64,000 nt of DNA from Spinacia oleracea (Eukaryota; Streptophyta; Magnoliopsida; Caryophyllales; Amaranthaceae), in contig NC_079491.1 in NCBI RefSeq assembly GCF_020520425.1, positions 39,298,027-39,362,026 on the forward strand, read 5' to 3'. This document shows positions 24,799-35,992 of the stretch, piece by piece. Every line of letters starts with the position of its first letter. Position 1 is the stretch's first letter. The notes under the pieces are model-generated. The model was not told the origin of the DNA. It ran no database searches and worked only from the letters and a program-made list of their open reading frames with translations. The position numbers were made by a program, and so were the translations under genes.

Positions 24799-24870
24799 GG
24801 TTGCTCGTACCATTTCTTACAGGAGGTTGTCTAAAACGATACTGGGTATACCATAACAATGGTATACTAG
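24799..24870 (+). repeat. left terminal inverted repeat of the giant MULE
   Basis: Starts GGTTGC. The inner 30 bases (24841-24870) begin ACTGGGTATACCAT and end AATGGTATACTAG, itself an imperfect palindrome. It aligns ungapped with the reverse complement of 50391-50462. Confidence 0.8.
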
Positions 24871-25947
24871 GGACAAGAAGGTAATTGTAAGTGGAGTAAA
24901 GGTGGGTGGCCCACCCTTAATCACCACTTCAGATATTTTGCAACTTCTCTCTCTAAAATTCTGTTCCAAAATTTGAATTTCAAAATTTTTTTTGACTTTT
25001 CAATTTATCTTTAATTTCTATTTTATAATTTACTGATTATTAATTTAATGTTATGTAAAAAATCAGGTGGTGGTTTCATTTTTACTGTTTCTTTCCAAAA
25101 TACGGTTCTTTCGTCTTCTTCCTCCTTGCGTGCTCTCCCGCTCAATTGATCTCCCTCCAAATTCTCCGTCAAGAACTGCCCAAATTCTCAGTCTCTCGTT
25201 AGAAGGTTAGCCACTTCGTGACTGGTTTCCAATTCATACAGTCCAAAAAGGGTGTTTGCCAGGGCGATTATATTTGGTGATATTTGTTAACTAAGGAACT
25301 TCTGAATTATTTTCCAGGTGAAGTTAATTTATTTCTGTATGAATTGTTCTTTAGTTCTTGTTTTGGTAATATTTTTTGTTTTCACAGTTTTTTGGGGCTG
25401 ATTTGATTTTTAGGGTTTCACCATTTTGTTTGACAATTGTGTTGCTGATGAATTGAAAGTGAATTTTTTTCACAATTATGTTCTAATTACTTGAAGTAGC
25501 TCTTGTTAATGGAAATTTAAGTGTATATTTAATTTAGTGATAAAGTAGCTATTTTTATGGAATTTTCATATTTGGGGTTAATTAGTGGTTAATTTGTGGT
25601 TATTATGCGAATTCTATACTGTGATGTTTGTTGTTGAATTACTTTCCAAGTCGAATTAAGTAATTTGATAAGCCTTCGTTTAGGTAAAGTTAAACTGATA
25701 TGAAGGGGTGCCTGATTAATGTTTAATTCGTGTGATGGCATGCTTTTAAAACTACCTTTGTTTGTTTGATTGTTGTTTGGTACTTGATCTGGTACCAAAT
25801 GGAAAATATTACATATTTTGATACATTTAGGTAAAGGATATATGATTTGGTATTTTCTTTGGAACCAAACCTAAATTATCAATGTGTTTGGTACTGTTAT
25901 ATCGAAGGTATGCATGGTATAATGATTGGTAAAATTGTATTTGTAGG
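24871..25947 (+). promoter_or_regulatory. promoter and leader region of the Ulp1-like gene
   Basis: A CT-rich block (about 25085-25205) resembles a plant 5' leader. TTGTATTTGTAG just before the first coding ATG is an intron acceptor, so a leader intron ends at 25946. Copies of TTTGGTAC or GTACCAAA lie at 25776, 25792 and 25887. Confidence 0.5.
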
Positions 25948-28900
25948 ATGGTTATCAAGGGACAAAGTGGTAGCAGCAGCAAACCTAGGGTGAGTGTCAC
26001 TGCTCTTTTTATGAGTGTATCGTATTTGCTGATAATTGATAGTATGTATATTGTTATACGTTTATTAACAAGATATGTATTTCAATATTGTTTTTAAGGA
26101 AAAACGCGTGGAAGTTGCTCGGAATAGTAAGCTAAAGGGCAAAGACCCTGTCGTCGATGAAGAAATGGAAGAAGATGAGGAAGGGCGATCGCTGTCTGGG
26201 GATGACAGTGAAGAATCTGTTTTTGACGGGGATGCATATGAAGATGTTGAAGATGATGAATATGAGGATGAGATATATGAGGACGAAGAATTCGAGGATG
26301 AATTATGCCAGAGAACAGTGAAACGTGCGCCAAAGAAAAGGCAATCTGCTAAAAGCAGGAGGGTTATTTCATACGATGAAGTAGAGGAGGAAGAAGATAT
26401 AGAAGACGAAGACGGTGAATATATGGATGGTGGGTATGAAGATGAAGGAGAGGATGTTGTTGTTCGCGTTCAGAAAAGAGGTAAGAGTTGGAAGGAGGTC
26501 GGGCAGAATGCTTTGAAGAAGAAGGCACATCTGCAGATGATGCGGAAGAGGCGTAGAGAGGATTATGATGATGTTGACGAGGGAAGGAGACCTGTGAAGA
26601 AGACGATACTTCCTGCGATGAAGCAGATGGGTAGGAAGTTTGATGAAACAGGGGTAGCAAAAGGAAAGCCCCCTGCAAAACAGAAGGCAATCAGAGGGAA
26701 TAACAGGAGGATGTTTGTGCGGGTATATAATTTTGAAATTTATTCATTGTTTTTAAGGATTTTTATGGTATAATAATGTTTTTTCTACGTAGTTGATGCT
26801 AATGTTTTTTTCATATTTAGGTACCGATTCCCAAACATCCTATGTCTAGGGGTGAGTATGCGAAGTTTCACAGCGTGGTAGTTGCTACTCAGCGGGCTAA
26901 TTGTGGCCGGAAGGTACTATTGATCCTTTATTTAAAGATGAATTGTGTATTTTGATTAGGTTTTGTCAGTTGATAATTTCAATTTTTTACTTAAACTATT
27001 ATGTGTAGCAACCAAGCGTTATCTGTCGCACGGATGCATTTTCTAAGATTATTGCTGCTTTTGATGAGTCAAGGAGAAGTTGCGTTAGGAAAATGGGTTT
27101 CGGGGGGATGTTGGATTTGAAAATATCCAAGCTACCTAGGCAGCTGTGCTACTGGCTGATGTCCCGGTTGGATGGGGGTAACAGTTACCTTGTTGGAGGG
27201 GACGGCCATGTGTTGCCGATAACTGCTTCCCATTGGGAATATGTATTCGGATTCCAGAACAACGGTCTTCCGGTGCCAGTGAAGGAGTCTGATCTTCCTC
27301 CAGGCACCCTTAAAGCGATGGCCCTCAAGTATGGTGAAAAGAATACATCAACCTCAAAGAGCACAATAATCATAGCAAAATCTGTAAAGGAATTGGCAGG
27401 GCCGGTTGACGGTGAAGGAAAGATAAAGCCCCTGGCTAATCAGCGTGATAGGGCCTCGTTCATGGAAAATTTCATGATTGTGTTGCTGGGGCAGATTTTA
27501 TGTCCTTCTACCGATGGGGGTAACATGTCTTTAAAATTGCTAGGTGCAGTTTCCGTGGCAAAGAATGCATCACTGTACAATTGGTGTGAGTTTTGTCACA
27601 CATGGCTTTTAGACTACGGAGACGCCTGTCAGCGGAAGATAGACCATCAGGGGTATGTCGCTGGGACTGGTGGTTGTGTGTTGTTTTTGCTGGTGCGTCT
27701 ATCTTACTGAAATATTTAATGTTTTAAATTATATAAAAGGTTAATACTGTTATTGTTGTGGTGTTAGTATCCTGTCTTATATTACAGTGCCTTACCTGAA
27801 AGTGGATTTGTTTTACAGATTTTCTACCTAGACCATTTATGCAGGCTCAAAGTCTGGACACAGGAGGAAGTGGATGAGGCCAAGAATCGGGATAGGAAAG
27901 CGAGTGAAGATTATGGAAGGATTACGGTGGGTAACTGGTTGTTAGTCGGTCGTATTTGTCATATTAAATTTTGTATTATCTAATCTGACTGAAATCTATT
28001 CCTTTTATAATCTTTCCAGACTGTTGATGTTGTGTACGGGGATCCTCATCCCCTTTACGGCAGGGAGGGTAGACGGTCTCCCGTAGTAGAGGTTGCTGAG
28101 ATGGTAGCACAGATGACTTCTTCAGAATGGAGACGCACCCTAGCTCAGGAGGTCACAGAGATGGTATGGGAAGTTAAACGCTTTCCTCAATTTTATGTTG
28201 ATGTTAGTGATTAATAGCCATAAATGTTTTAGGGTTTCAAATAGTACTCATAAATGTCTTTAGGTGTACCATATGAATGATATTGATGTTGTTTGGTACT
28301 CTCTGTAGTGGGATAATTTTCAAATATTGAGTGTTAGTGATAAACAGGCATACATGTGTAACTAGTAAAAAATAGTACTCACGCAGGTCTGGAGGAGTCA
28401 TGTCTGTGTGTATGAATTACATTACCTTTTTTTTCTGTTTAGGTTATGGGGCAGCTTGCTCCATTATTGCAAGATCGCCGGGGCGTATCCCGTGAAAGAG
28501 GAATGAGGTCATATCATGCTACCGATCATTTGACGATAGATGTTGATGGTGTGGCTATGCCGTTGGACAAGTCTGTCAATAAGGTGCTTACAGAGTTGGA
28601 TGCCGATGACGATTCCGATGTGGAGTTGCAACCGTCTGATGGGGGACGTGTATTTGTGGGCCCTCATGGGAGTGTGCCAGTTATGAATCCCCTAGACCCG
28701 GTCAGCCACGGTGATGTACCTTTGGTCCACACTGCTGTCAGCCACGGTGATGTACCTTTGGTCCACACTGCTGATGATTTTGGTGTAGTAGCAACTGACC
28801 CAGAAACAAGCAAGCACCCGGTCGACCAGACACATCAGCACGGACAAGTTCAAGCTGGTGACGGGCCACCTTCAGATGGAATGTCATCGGAGAAGGTGGG

Positions 28901-30826
28901 ACAGCTGGGTGTAGTTGAAGACAAAGAGGATGATGAAGACAATGGTGAGGAGAATGTTGAGGAGCCGGAAGAGCAGGATGGTGGCGTCAAGGATGGGGGG
29001 CCGAACAATAGGGATGATGACGATGATGAGGGACCGGCTAATGGTCCTGTGCAAGGAACGGTTGCAGCATCGCCCTTGGAGAACATCGCTCAAGAGAACC
29101 CCTCTGAAGATAAGAACAGTGAAGAGAACACCAGTCAAGATAACCCCACTGAAGGGAAGACCACTGATGAGAATCTCCAAACTGATGACCAAAAACGACC
29201 ACGGGAGAAATTGATCCTAAGGATTCCGAGAACAAACCCAAAAACACGCTATCGGCAGACGCGAGTACGAATGACAAAACTTGAGAGTGACGTAGTAGCT
29301 TATGTGGAGTCATACAATCCTAAAGGGAAAGAGCAGTACGTTCTACAACTTTTACTCATGTGACACTTAAGTACGTTGTATACACTAATGTACGTTGTAC
29401 ATTTATGTAATGATAATCACTTGTATCTGTATTTTATGTTTGCAGGGGGGCCATGCTTATCGAGTGTGATGGTAATGATGCAAATCGGATGATGTGCTAC
29501 TCGGTTGTGCATCCTAGGGAGTACGTGCATTCCCAGTACGTTCGGGCCGTTGCAAACATATACAACAGGGAATGGGCTCTGGAATACCCAACGAATTCTC
29601 GCAGAATCATGCTGGACTCCTCATTTGCGGTATGTTCTCCTAATATTCACCATTAATGAAATCAATAAAGTAAGCGTACGTGGTTGCTTAGTTTTTTGTT
29701 GTTGTGCTTTACAGTATCAGAAATTAAAGACGAGGGAAACATATGCTGGTCTGCTGAAGAAGTGGTCCACCCCTCTCCAGAAGATTGTGTCAGCTGATAT
29801 ATCTGTGGTAAGTCTAATTAGTCTTTTTACTCCATGTTTAGATGTCTGATTATATGCCAACAACATGTGTCTGACTATTTTCGGACTAATAACTGAGTGA
29901 TGAGGCCGTATTTTAAGGATTTGGAAATAAGTTCCTACATGCCTTTTACGTTGAATGATTGCTCTCTATTTGGTCAGTTCGGGATCTGTCTTCTTTTTGA
30001 GGAACGTCCTTGTACAATTTGTTATTTTAGTTTTTGGTGTATTAATTGTCCGCGACACACAGGTATGCGATTTGTAAGAATTTGTAATTATCATGTCCAG
30101 GTCTATGTTCCAGTTGTGGACAACGGACATTGGTGGTGTGTTGCTTTTGCACTGAAAGACCAGAAGATATGGTTCATTGACAGCATGTATACTAATCCTG
30201 CTTCCGAGCATTCTGGGGATGTTAAAAAATTGGTATCTAATCATGTGATATGTAGTTTTTACTTAGTTTTTACTTAACCTGGTTTGGTGGGAGTTTAAGA
30301 ACATTGACTTCACTCATTTTATTGTACTAACATAATACGGTCTCCTCATTCCAGATAGCAGCTGTGGAGTACGTTCTACATTGGAGGGACACGCAGTATA
30401 ATGCAGCTCTTGTTTGGAAGTTGAAGCAAATGCATACTTGGCCCTTGGACTCCATTAGCTTCCCTGACTACAACGACACGTACTGTTTATGCTACCTTTT
30501 CATCGTCGAGTAACCACCTTAAGTCTTACTGATATGTTTTGTTTGGCTTTGTAGTCATGCGTGTGGAATAGTAATGCTTATGGCTATCCAGGAAAGTGCA
30601 AGGGCATTTACAAAGACGATGCAAGTGGTAAGTCCTCTACTACTGTAACTGTAAGTGCTATACCCCCACACTATAAACTTACAGTTGTCTTTTCAAACTT
30701 GTTTTGGGACAGGGGGACATCAATGTAGCTCGGAAGGAACTGTTTTTGTCTCACTTGAATTCAGATTTCAACTCCTGTCGCCCGCTTCTTCCCCAAATCG
30801 TTGCAACCCACTGCCCAGTTCGTTGA
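25948..30826 (+). CDS. Ulp1-like (C48) cysteine protease gene of the MULE
   Basis: A model of fifteen exons and about 1,124 residues: 25948-25989, 26099-26722, 26821-26913, 27009-27692, 27819-27926, 28020-28163, 28443-29335, 29446-29629, 29715-29807, 29918-29972, an 11-nt microexon 30063-30073, 30101-30232, 30355-30479, 30555-30627, 30713-30826. Phases agree throughout; 29918-30073 is the least certain part. Order of parts: an acidic and a basic N-terminus (about 20-220), a domain resembling plant DUF1985 (MGFGGMLDLKISKLP), an acidic low-complexity linker with VSHGDVPLVHTA twice, then the protease. Catalytic His is in DNGHWW, Asp in WFIDS, Cys in THACGIVML. The oxyanion Gln usual six residues before Cys appears to be Tyr. 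Ulp1 enzymes cleave SUMO; substrate here unknown. It is read inward from the left end, where MuDR has mudrB. Confidence 0.8.
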
Positions 30827-32241
30827 TGTTTGGTCGTGCTTCATCTGCTAACGTTTAGGGTTTTTAACCGAGAAAACAATTGCACACTTATCTGGTCAAT
30901 TTTTGAAATGTGATTAACGCGTGAACTAAATCATAGTTGTTGTCTTTTGATACTCACATTATTCCTAGGAGATGGGATTCATTGCTTGCAGGTATGTTTT
31001 GTAAGTTTTGTGGTATGCTTTGTATCGTGCATTAAAGATTTACAATACGAGTTTGGTACGTGTTGTGGTACTTAATAGGTTGTTTGGTACCGTTATTAGA
31101 AAAGTCTGGGTACAATCTACGAGTTTGGTACAGCCTGAACTTTGTTCCGGCTTTACATGGTACCAAGCATAAATTGAGTACCAAACAAGATCAGATATGT
31201 ACCACACGAACATTAGTAATTGTTGCTACAAAAGTTGGATGATTAAGAGTTAGACAAAATAGTTCGCAAACACGGTGACCTCAGTAATCAAAATTTGCGG
31301 TGTTTATGAATTTAGTCAATAACTACTTTTCATTTCAGCAGTGTTTATTGTTATAAAGGATAAAAAGGTTATATCAAGTCCTAAGTCAGGTCCGACCCGT
31401 TCGACAGGCTGGTAATTTTGTATCGAAATACAATTTTGACACATTAGTTTTTTTAGATACATAAGTACTGGCACACGAGTTGAGATATTAAGAGTGAAAT
31501 TAACGGTTGCTACAAAACATTAAGTACTGGCACACGAGTTGAGATACATAAGTACTGGCGCACGAATTTCTACATTTTGTATAATTCATCCTGTAATCCA
31601 TCCAAAAAAACAAGAGCATTATATATATTTATGCAGATCGTGTGAAGTAGTTTCCATTATTAAGTAGTTTCCATTATTTAAAGCGAAGAGGGTAATACGA
31701 ATCATGGATTATATTATCCCCCGTTACCATTGGGTAATATGATTCTGGACGGTTCTTTGTAAATGAACTATTTAATTTTCGGTAATATTAATCATATGTT
31801 ATAAGGGTTACAGTTTGGTATACCTCTTCTATTTGATTCAGACTCAACTGAATACTAATATGAGATAAAAACGTACAATACCTTGGTTTGGTACATTATC
31901 AGCCGTAAATTGTCACCCGTTTGGTATCAAGTTCGGTAGTTGGGTTTTTATTGTGGTTAATTCTCGTTAATTTGAATTTGAAAATTGAAAAATGTGATCT
32001 TGTGTATTGTTTGTAGAGTAATCTGGAATCAACACATAAACATATGTTTAAACTAACCAAATCACACTTTTACATTCACACTAACCAAATCAAAGGAAAT
32101 ATTATGCTGAAGGAGGATGTCAAACACACAGGGTAATTAAAAAAATAACTAAAGCAATACATTTGTGAAATATGAAACAATCACACAGCTAACACTATGG
32201 CATTGAAATAATAGTATGCAAATGGCCAGACTTCCAGGACA
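30827..32241. other. MULE spacer rich in GTTTGGTACC words
   Basis: No gene is seen. 31052-31204 is the densest part of the motif set, with four exact copies and at least three near copies in about 150 bp. ACATAAGTACTGGC...CACGAGTTGAGATA is repeated imperfectly near 31459-31565. Confidence 0.6.
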
Positions 32242-32817
32242 TTACATGCCACCACACTGAATCCTCCAACTGTAGTTTGCATTCCCCACACTTGTGTCGA
32301 AATTATTGAAATCAATGTCACTCGATACATTAAGTAGTGGTTCCCTAGGGTTCCAGGTATTTGACCCTTCCCTCCACAGGTCACAGACGCACTTATATGT
32401 AAACCTTGTGTAAGTGCCATTTGTTTCTTTGTACTCTAGGGTTTCATAGTATCGAAAATTAAGGGTACGTACTCTTTCGGAGAATTTCCAATCAAAGTCG
32501 GGGCGGTAGTATTGATTGATCAATTCCATGGCCCACTTCTTGCATGCGAACACTGAATTAGCCCTAGTTGGCTTGTCCATCTTAGACCATATGACACCCA
32601 TTATATTAGCATCTCCGGCAACAATTTCGACGCTCTTGGACTTCGCACATCCGTGTTGGTCTGGTTCAACCACCGCATAGCCATACTTTACCGCGAGGTC
32701 GATCTCGAATTGTTGTATGAGGTCGTGTTTGCGAGCAGTTTTGTGTTGTTCCGTATAATCGAAACGGTAACGGTGGTTAGGACAAACTCTGGGGTAATAA
32801 TTTGGCGGAATTTCCAT
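32242..32817 (-). CDS. MULE cargo protein, 191 residues, copy A
   Basis: Unrecognised single-exon protein. It begins MEIPPNYYPRVCPNHRYRF and ends NYSWRIQCGGM. About 77% identical by eye to copy B over its full 191 residues without gaps. The stretch WSKMDKPTRANSVFA and several aromatic/charged blocks are unchanged between copies. There is no signal peptide or membrane segment. The start MEIPPN is taken from agreement with copy B; an upstream in-frame ATG belongs to a duplicated leader word (GTCTTCACAAAGCATTTC twice, about 32830-32882). A TATA box lies about 95 bp upstream. The open, gap-free duplication suggests selection on the protein. Function unknown. Confidence 0.75.
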   Translation of the reverse strand: MEIPPNYYPRVCPNHRYRFDYTEQHKTARKHDLIQQFEIDLAVKYGYAVVEPDQHGCAKSKSVEIVAGDANIMGVIWSKMDKPTRANSVFACKKWAMELINQYYRPDFDWKFSERVRTLNFRYYETLEYKETNGTYTRFTYKCVCDLWREGSNTWNPREPLLNVSSDIDFNNFDTSVGNANYSWRIQCGGM

Positions 32818-32912
32818 TTTCTCGAATGAAATGCTTTGTGAAGACAATGAAGTTTATGGAAATGCTTTGTGAAGACATTGAAGTTTATGGAAATAACCCT
32901 CACACGAAGTGT

Positions 32913-32921
32913 TATTTATAG
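32913..32921 (-). promoter_or_regulatory. TATA box of copy A
   Basis: CTATAAATA on the minus strand, followed by ACACTT, exactly as in copy B and at about the same distance from the ATG. Confidence 0.7.
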
Positions 32922-33460
32922 AGCGCATGTTTTAACCGTCACATAACTGCCACCTTATCCATTTAATAAAAAAAACACCCATATTTCGTTATGCTAACCT
33001 TACACTATTCCTTTAATTTGAAAAAATTATACCGTTGGTACCTCTGTCGCAATATAAACAGTACCAAACATGTGTTGTTCATTGGTTTGGTACTACTTTA
33101 CTCAATGGTACCATATGCCTACGGAATAAGGGTGATCGTAGACCATTCGACGAAATTATAACATGACCTTTGAAACTGTTAGTGTTATTTGTCGTTCGTT
33201 ATTGAAAACCTAATTACCATTATACAAATTTTAAAAAAATACTTCATTTTAGCAATCATAGTTATTAAACCAAATCACACCTTTACATTACAATAACATA
33301 ATCTAAAGGAGGATGACAAACACACCAAATCACACTTCACACTAGGGCATTTAAATAAAATTAAGCAAAACATAAGATGAAAAGAAAACAATCACACACC
33401 TAAAACTATGACATTGAAATAACAGAACGAAAATGGGTAGAGAATTCCAATTCCAAGACA
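32922..33460. other. spacer between the 191-residue paralogs
   Basis: No gene. It holds motif copies at 33061 and 33086 plus near copies GTTGGTACC (33034) and ATGGTACCAT (33105). Confidence 0.6.
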
Positions 33461-34036
33461 TTACATGGCACCACACTGAATCCTCCAATTGTAGTTTGCA
33501 TTGTTCCCACTTTGATCGAAATTATTGAAATCAATGTCACTCGGTACATTGAGCAGCGTTTCCCTAGGGTAGAAGAGATTTGATGCTTCCTTCCACAGGT
33601 CACAGACGCACTTATATTTAATCCTTGTGTAAGTGCCATTTGTTTCTTTGTACTCTAGGATCTCATAGTATCGAAAATTAACGGTACGTACTCTTTCGGA
33701 GAATCTGCAGTCGAAGTTGGGGCGGTAGTATTGATTGATCAGTTCCATGGCCCACTTCTTGTATGCGAACACTGAATTAGCCCTAGTTGGCTTGTCCATC
33801 TTAGACCATATGATACCCATTACATTCTCATCTCCTGCAACAATATCGACGCTCGTGGGCTGTTCATCACCGTGTTGGTCTGGTGCAACCACCGCATGGC
33901 CGTACTTTTCCGCGAGGTCGATCTCGAATTCTTGTATGAGATCTGGTTTGCGAGCAGTTTTGTGTTGTGCGACATGATCATAACGGTAATGGTGGTTAGG
34001 GCAGACGTTGGGGTATGCATTTGGTGGAATTTCCAT
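33461..34036 (-). CDS. MULE cargo protein, 191 residues, copy B
   Basis: Unrecognised paralog of copy A with the same length and start (MEIPPNAYPNVCPNHHYRY). The C-terminus ends NYNWRIQCGAM. Conserved between copies are WSKMDKPTRANSVFA, KKWAMELINQYYRP and LEYKETNGTYTR. The N-terminal Cys/His words (CPNHHYRYDH) might bind metal, but no known finger pattern fits. The gene lies in tandem with copy A, same strand, about 0.64 kb apart, each with its own TATA box, so they are separate transcription units. Function unknown. Confidence 0.75.
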   Translation of the reverse strand: MEIPPNAYPNVCPNHHYRYDHVAQHKTARKPDLIQEFEIDLAEKYGHAVVAPDQHGDEQPTSVDIVAGDENVMGIIWSKMDKPTRANSVFAYKKWAMELINQYYRPNFDCRFSERVRTVNFRYYEILEYKETNGTYTRIKYKCVCDLWKEASNLFYPRETLLNVPSDIDFNNFDQSGNNANYNWRIQCGAM

Positions 34037-34114
34037 TTTGCAAATGAAATGCTTTGTTGTGAAGAGATGTGAAGAGAGAATAAAGTTTTTGAATATCTCC
34101 CTCATACTAAGTGT

Positions 34115-34123
34115 TATTTATAG
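34115..34123 (-). promoter_or_regulatory. TATA box of copy B
   Basis: CTATAAATA on the minus strand followed by ACACTTAG, about 80 bp before the ATG. Confidence 0.7.
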
Positions 34124-34808
34124 AGGATTTGATGTAACGGTCACAAAACTGCCACCTCTTCGGTTTTATATTATTTAGATAATCAACCGTCACAATATAG
34201 ATAATCAACCGTCACAATATACTCACACTTACTGACGCCAACATTTACACTTAAGAAACCTTGTATCTTCTTCAAACTTTATATCTTCTTCAAACTGCTG
34301 ACCTTTGTTGTCAGTTATGATATTCAATTCGCGCGATTTTCAACCTAATACGCTTTAATATTTCAGCTTTATTAAAGACCCCCAAAGAAATTACCAGACA
34401 GCGTCCCTTCGTTACACTAAATGTTGACGAAAAAATAGGATTGTCGAGTATTAAGTAGCCCGTATGAAAATTTAGCGTAGTCGAGTACAAAGGCGTTATC
34501 GAAAATTACAATAAAATTACCCACAAATGGTAATTACACAATATGGTTCATTAAATAGTTGCAAACACTTAACATACTTGCAATCACTTATCATAAGACA
34601 CACTTACACACATCTGCAAAGCCTAATTTCATAAACAGAAAGACGCACTAACATTACACAGTTGTATACAATGACATCAATTTTTAAAATAACATTTACA
34701 ACTTACACTGCGTCACACTAACTTACTATTAATATGTACTACTTATAATGCTTCACACCTTACTTTAGCAAACATACGGAATTGCGTTAACGAATGGAAT
34801 AATCAGTC
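34124..34808. other. MULE spacer with a 22-bp tandem repeat
   Basis: AGATAATCAACCGTCACAAT(AT) occurs twice in tandem (34177-34198 and 34199-34220). No gene is seen. Confidence 0.7.
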
Positions 34809-35279
34809 TCACGGAGCAAGCGTAGGGGACTTGATACGCTCAATTCCTATATTAAGATCAATCACCCTTTGTTCTGCGTCGTCATATTGCTCAATGATTT
34901 CTTTCATATGGTCACAATGATCCCCATGACCACCGATACGCAGCGCCTGGTGTAGCGATGTAAAGAAATGACGTTGCATGGATTTGAGTCGATGTATATG
35001 TTCTTTGCAATTTCGTATCCCATTCTCCATTACCTTGTTCATTTCATCAACGCCTTGCTCCACATCGTCATACCTCTGTAGAAAATCTTTGAAAAGGGTC
35101 TTAGCCCGATTCTTCCCTTCCCACCTCATTCTTATCATTGTTGATTTTATGCAGTCACGTTGAGTTATTTTCGCTTCCTTGATTTGTTGCACCTTTGCAT
35201 TAATTTCTTCCATGGCACGTTCTTCCGCCGTGGGTCTATGAGGGACGCCAGACCATCTTGAGTTTGCGGACGATGCCAT
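34809..35279 (-). CDS. MULE cargo coiled-coil protein, 156 residues
   Basis: Small, highly charged, predicted mostly helical. It starts MASSANSRWSGVPHRPTAEE and then has heptad-like stretches (AMEEINAKVQQIKEAKI; YDDVEQGVDEMNKVMENG; EQYDDAEQRVIDLNIGIERI). No known domain, signal or membrane segment. The start at 35279 is preferred over the ATG ten codons upstream because the TATA box (35334-35342) would put the transcript start close to that upstream ATG. Coiled-coil proteins often dimerise; whether this one partners another MULE protein is unknown. Confidence 0.65.
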   Translation of the reverse strand: MASSANSRWSGVPHRPTAEERAMEEINAKVQQIKEAKITQRDCIKSTMIRMRWEGKNRAKTLFKDFLQRYDDVEQGVDEMNKVMENGIRNCKEHIHRLKSMQRHFFTSLHQALRIGGHGDHCDHMKEIIEQYDDAEQRVIDLNIGIERIKSPTLAP

Positions 35280-35333
35280 TTTATTATCGTATTTCTCCAA
35301 TACATGCACTCTATAAACGTGAATGTGTTCTCC

Positions 35334-35342
35334 TATTTATAG
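35334..35342 (-). promoter_or_regulatory. TATA box of the coiled-coil gene
   Basis: CTATAAATA on the minus strand, the same nine bases as before the two 191-residue genes. Confidence 0.6.
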
Positions 35343-35992
35343 AAGACGATCCCTGGGTCCGTCCTTATCCAAATAATGTGGAAATGAATAACTACCTTTA
35401 TTATTATAATGAAACTGCCTTTCTATATGTAACTACCCATCGGGGGTATGGTGCGCAATACCCGCCTACCAAACTTAAAAACTACCACGCCAAGTTTGTC
35501 ATTGTTTTATCCCCATAAAGTACCATTCCCAAGGTTATGCTGTCTCAACCTCCTAAATACAGAGTCCCAAACAATCCACACTCTCAACGATTGTTTATTA
35601 ACTAAACCTTTTGTATAACACATATATGTTTCATGTATTTATGGTCCAGGTGTGATACGGAGTATTTATAAGTGTGTATATAAATAAGTTTGTATTGTTT
35701 TGTTTGAGTACATACCGGTTTAAAAAGTATACGGGAATAAATCATTGTATACCAAACCTAGTTAATTGGTAGTTTGGGGTTCCAAACGTAAAGATTTGAA
35801 GTTCATTTACTAACTTATGTAAAAACGTTGGGAAATGTGAGTCACATTAATTACTTTCAACCACTGTAAGTAATGGCTATCAACTACCTGTTCTAGTATA
35901 ACTTCATTTAATCTTCTCCCTTTATACAAACTTATAGCCATAAGTGTTTTTCCCCTCACTCAAAAGCCAATTTCTCATTACTACCTTTTAGC
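35343..35992. other. divergent promoter spacer in the MULE
   Basis: It separates the minus-strand coiled-coil gene from the plus-strand endonuclease-like gene 1. It contains the near motif TATACCAAACC (about 35748). The open frame at 35258-35518 overlaps promoter DNA and is not supported. Confidence 0.5.

Noticed and set aside
25948-30826. Polinton or virus-type protease gene
   Set aside because: No capsid, packaging ATPase or DNA polymerase genes nearby; ends and transposase are MULE type.
35258-35518. Plus-strand open frame of 86 residues
   Set aside because: It overlaps the promoter and start of the coiled-coil gene on the other strand; no domain.
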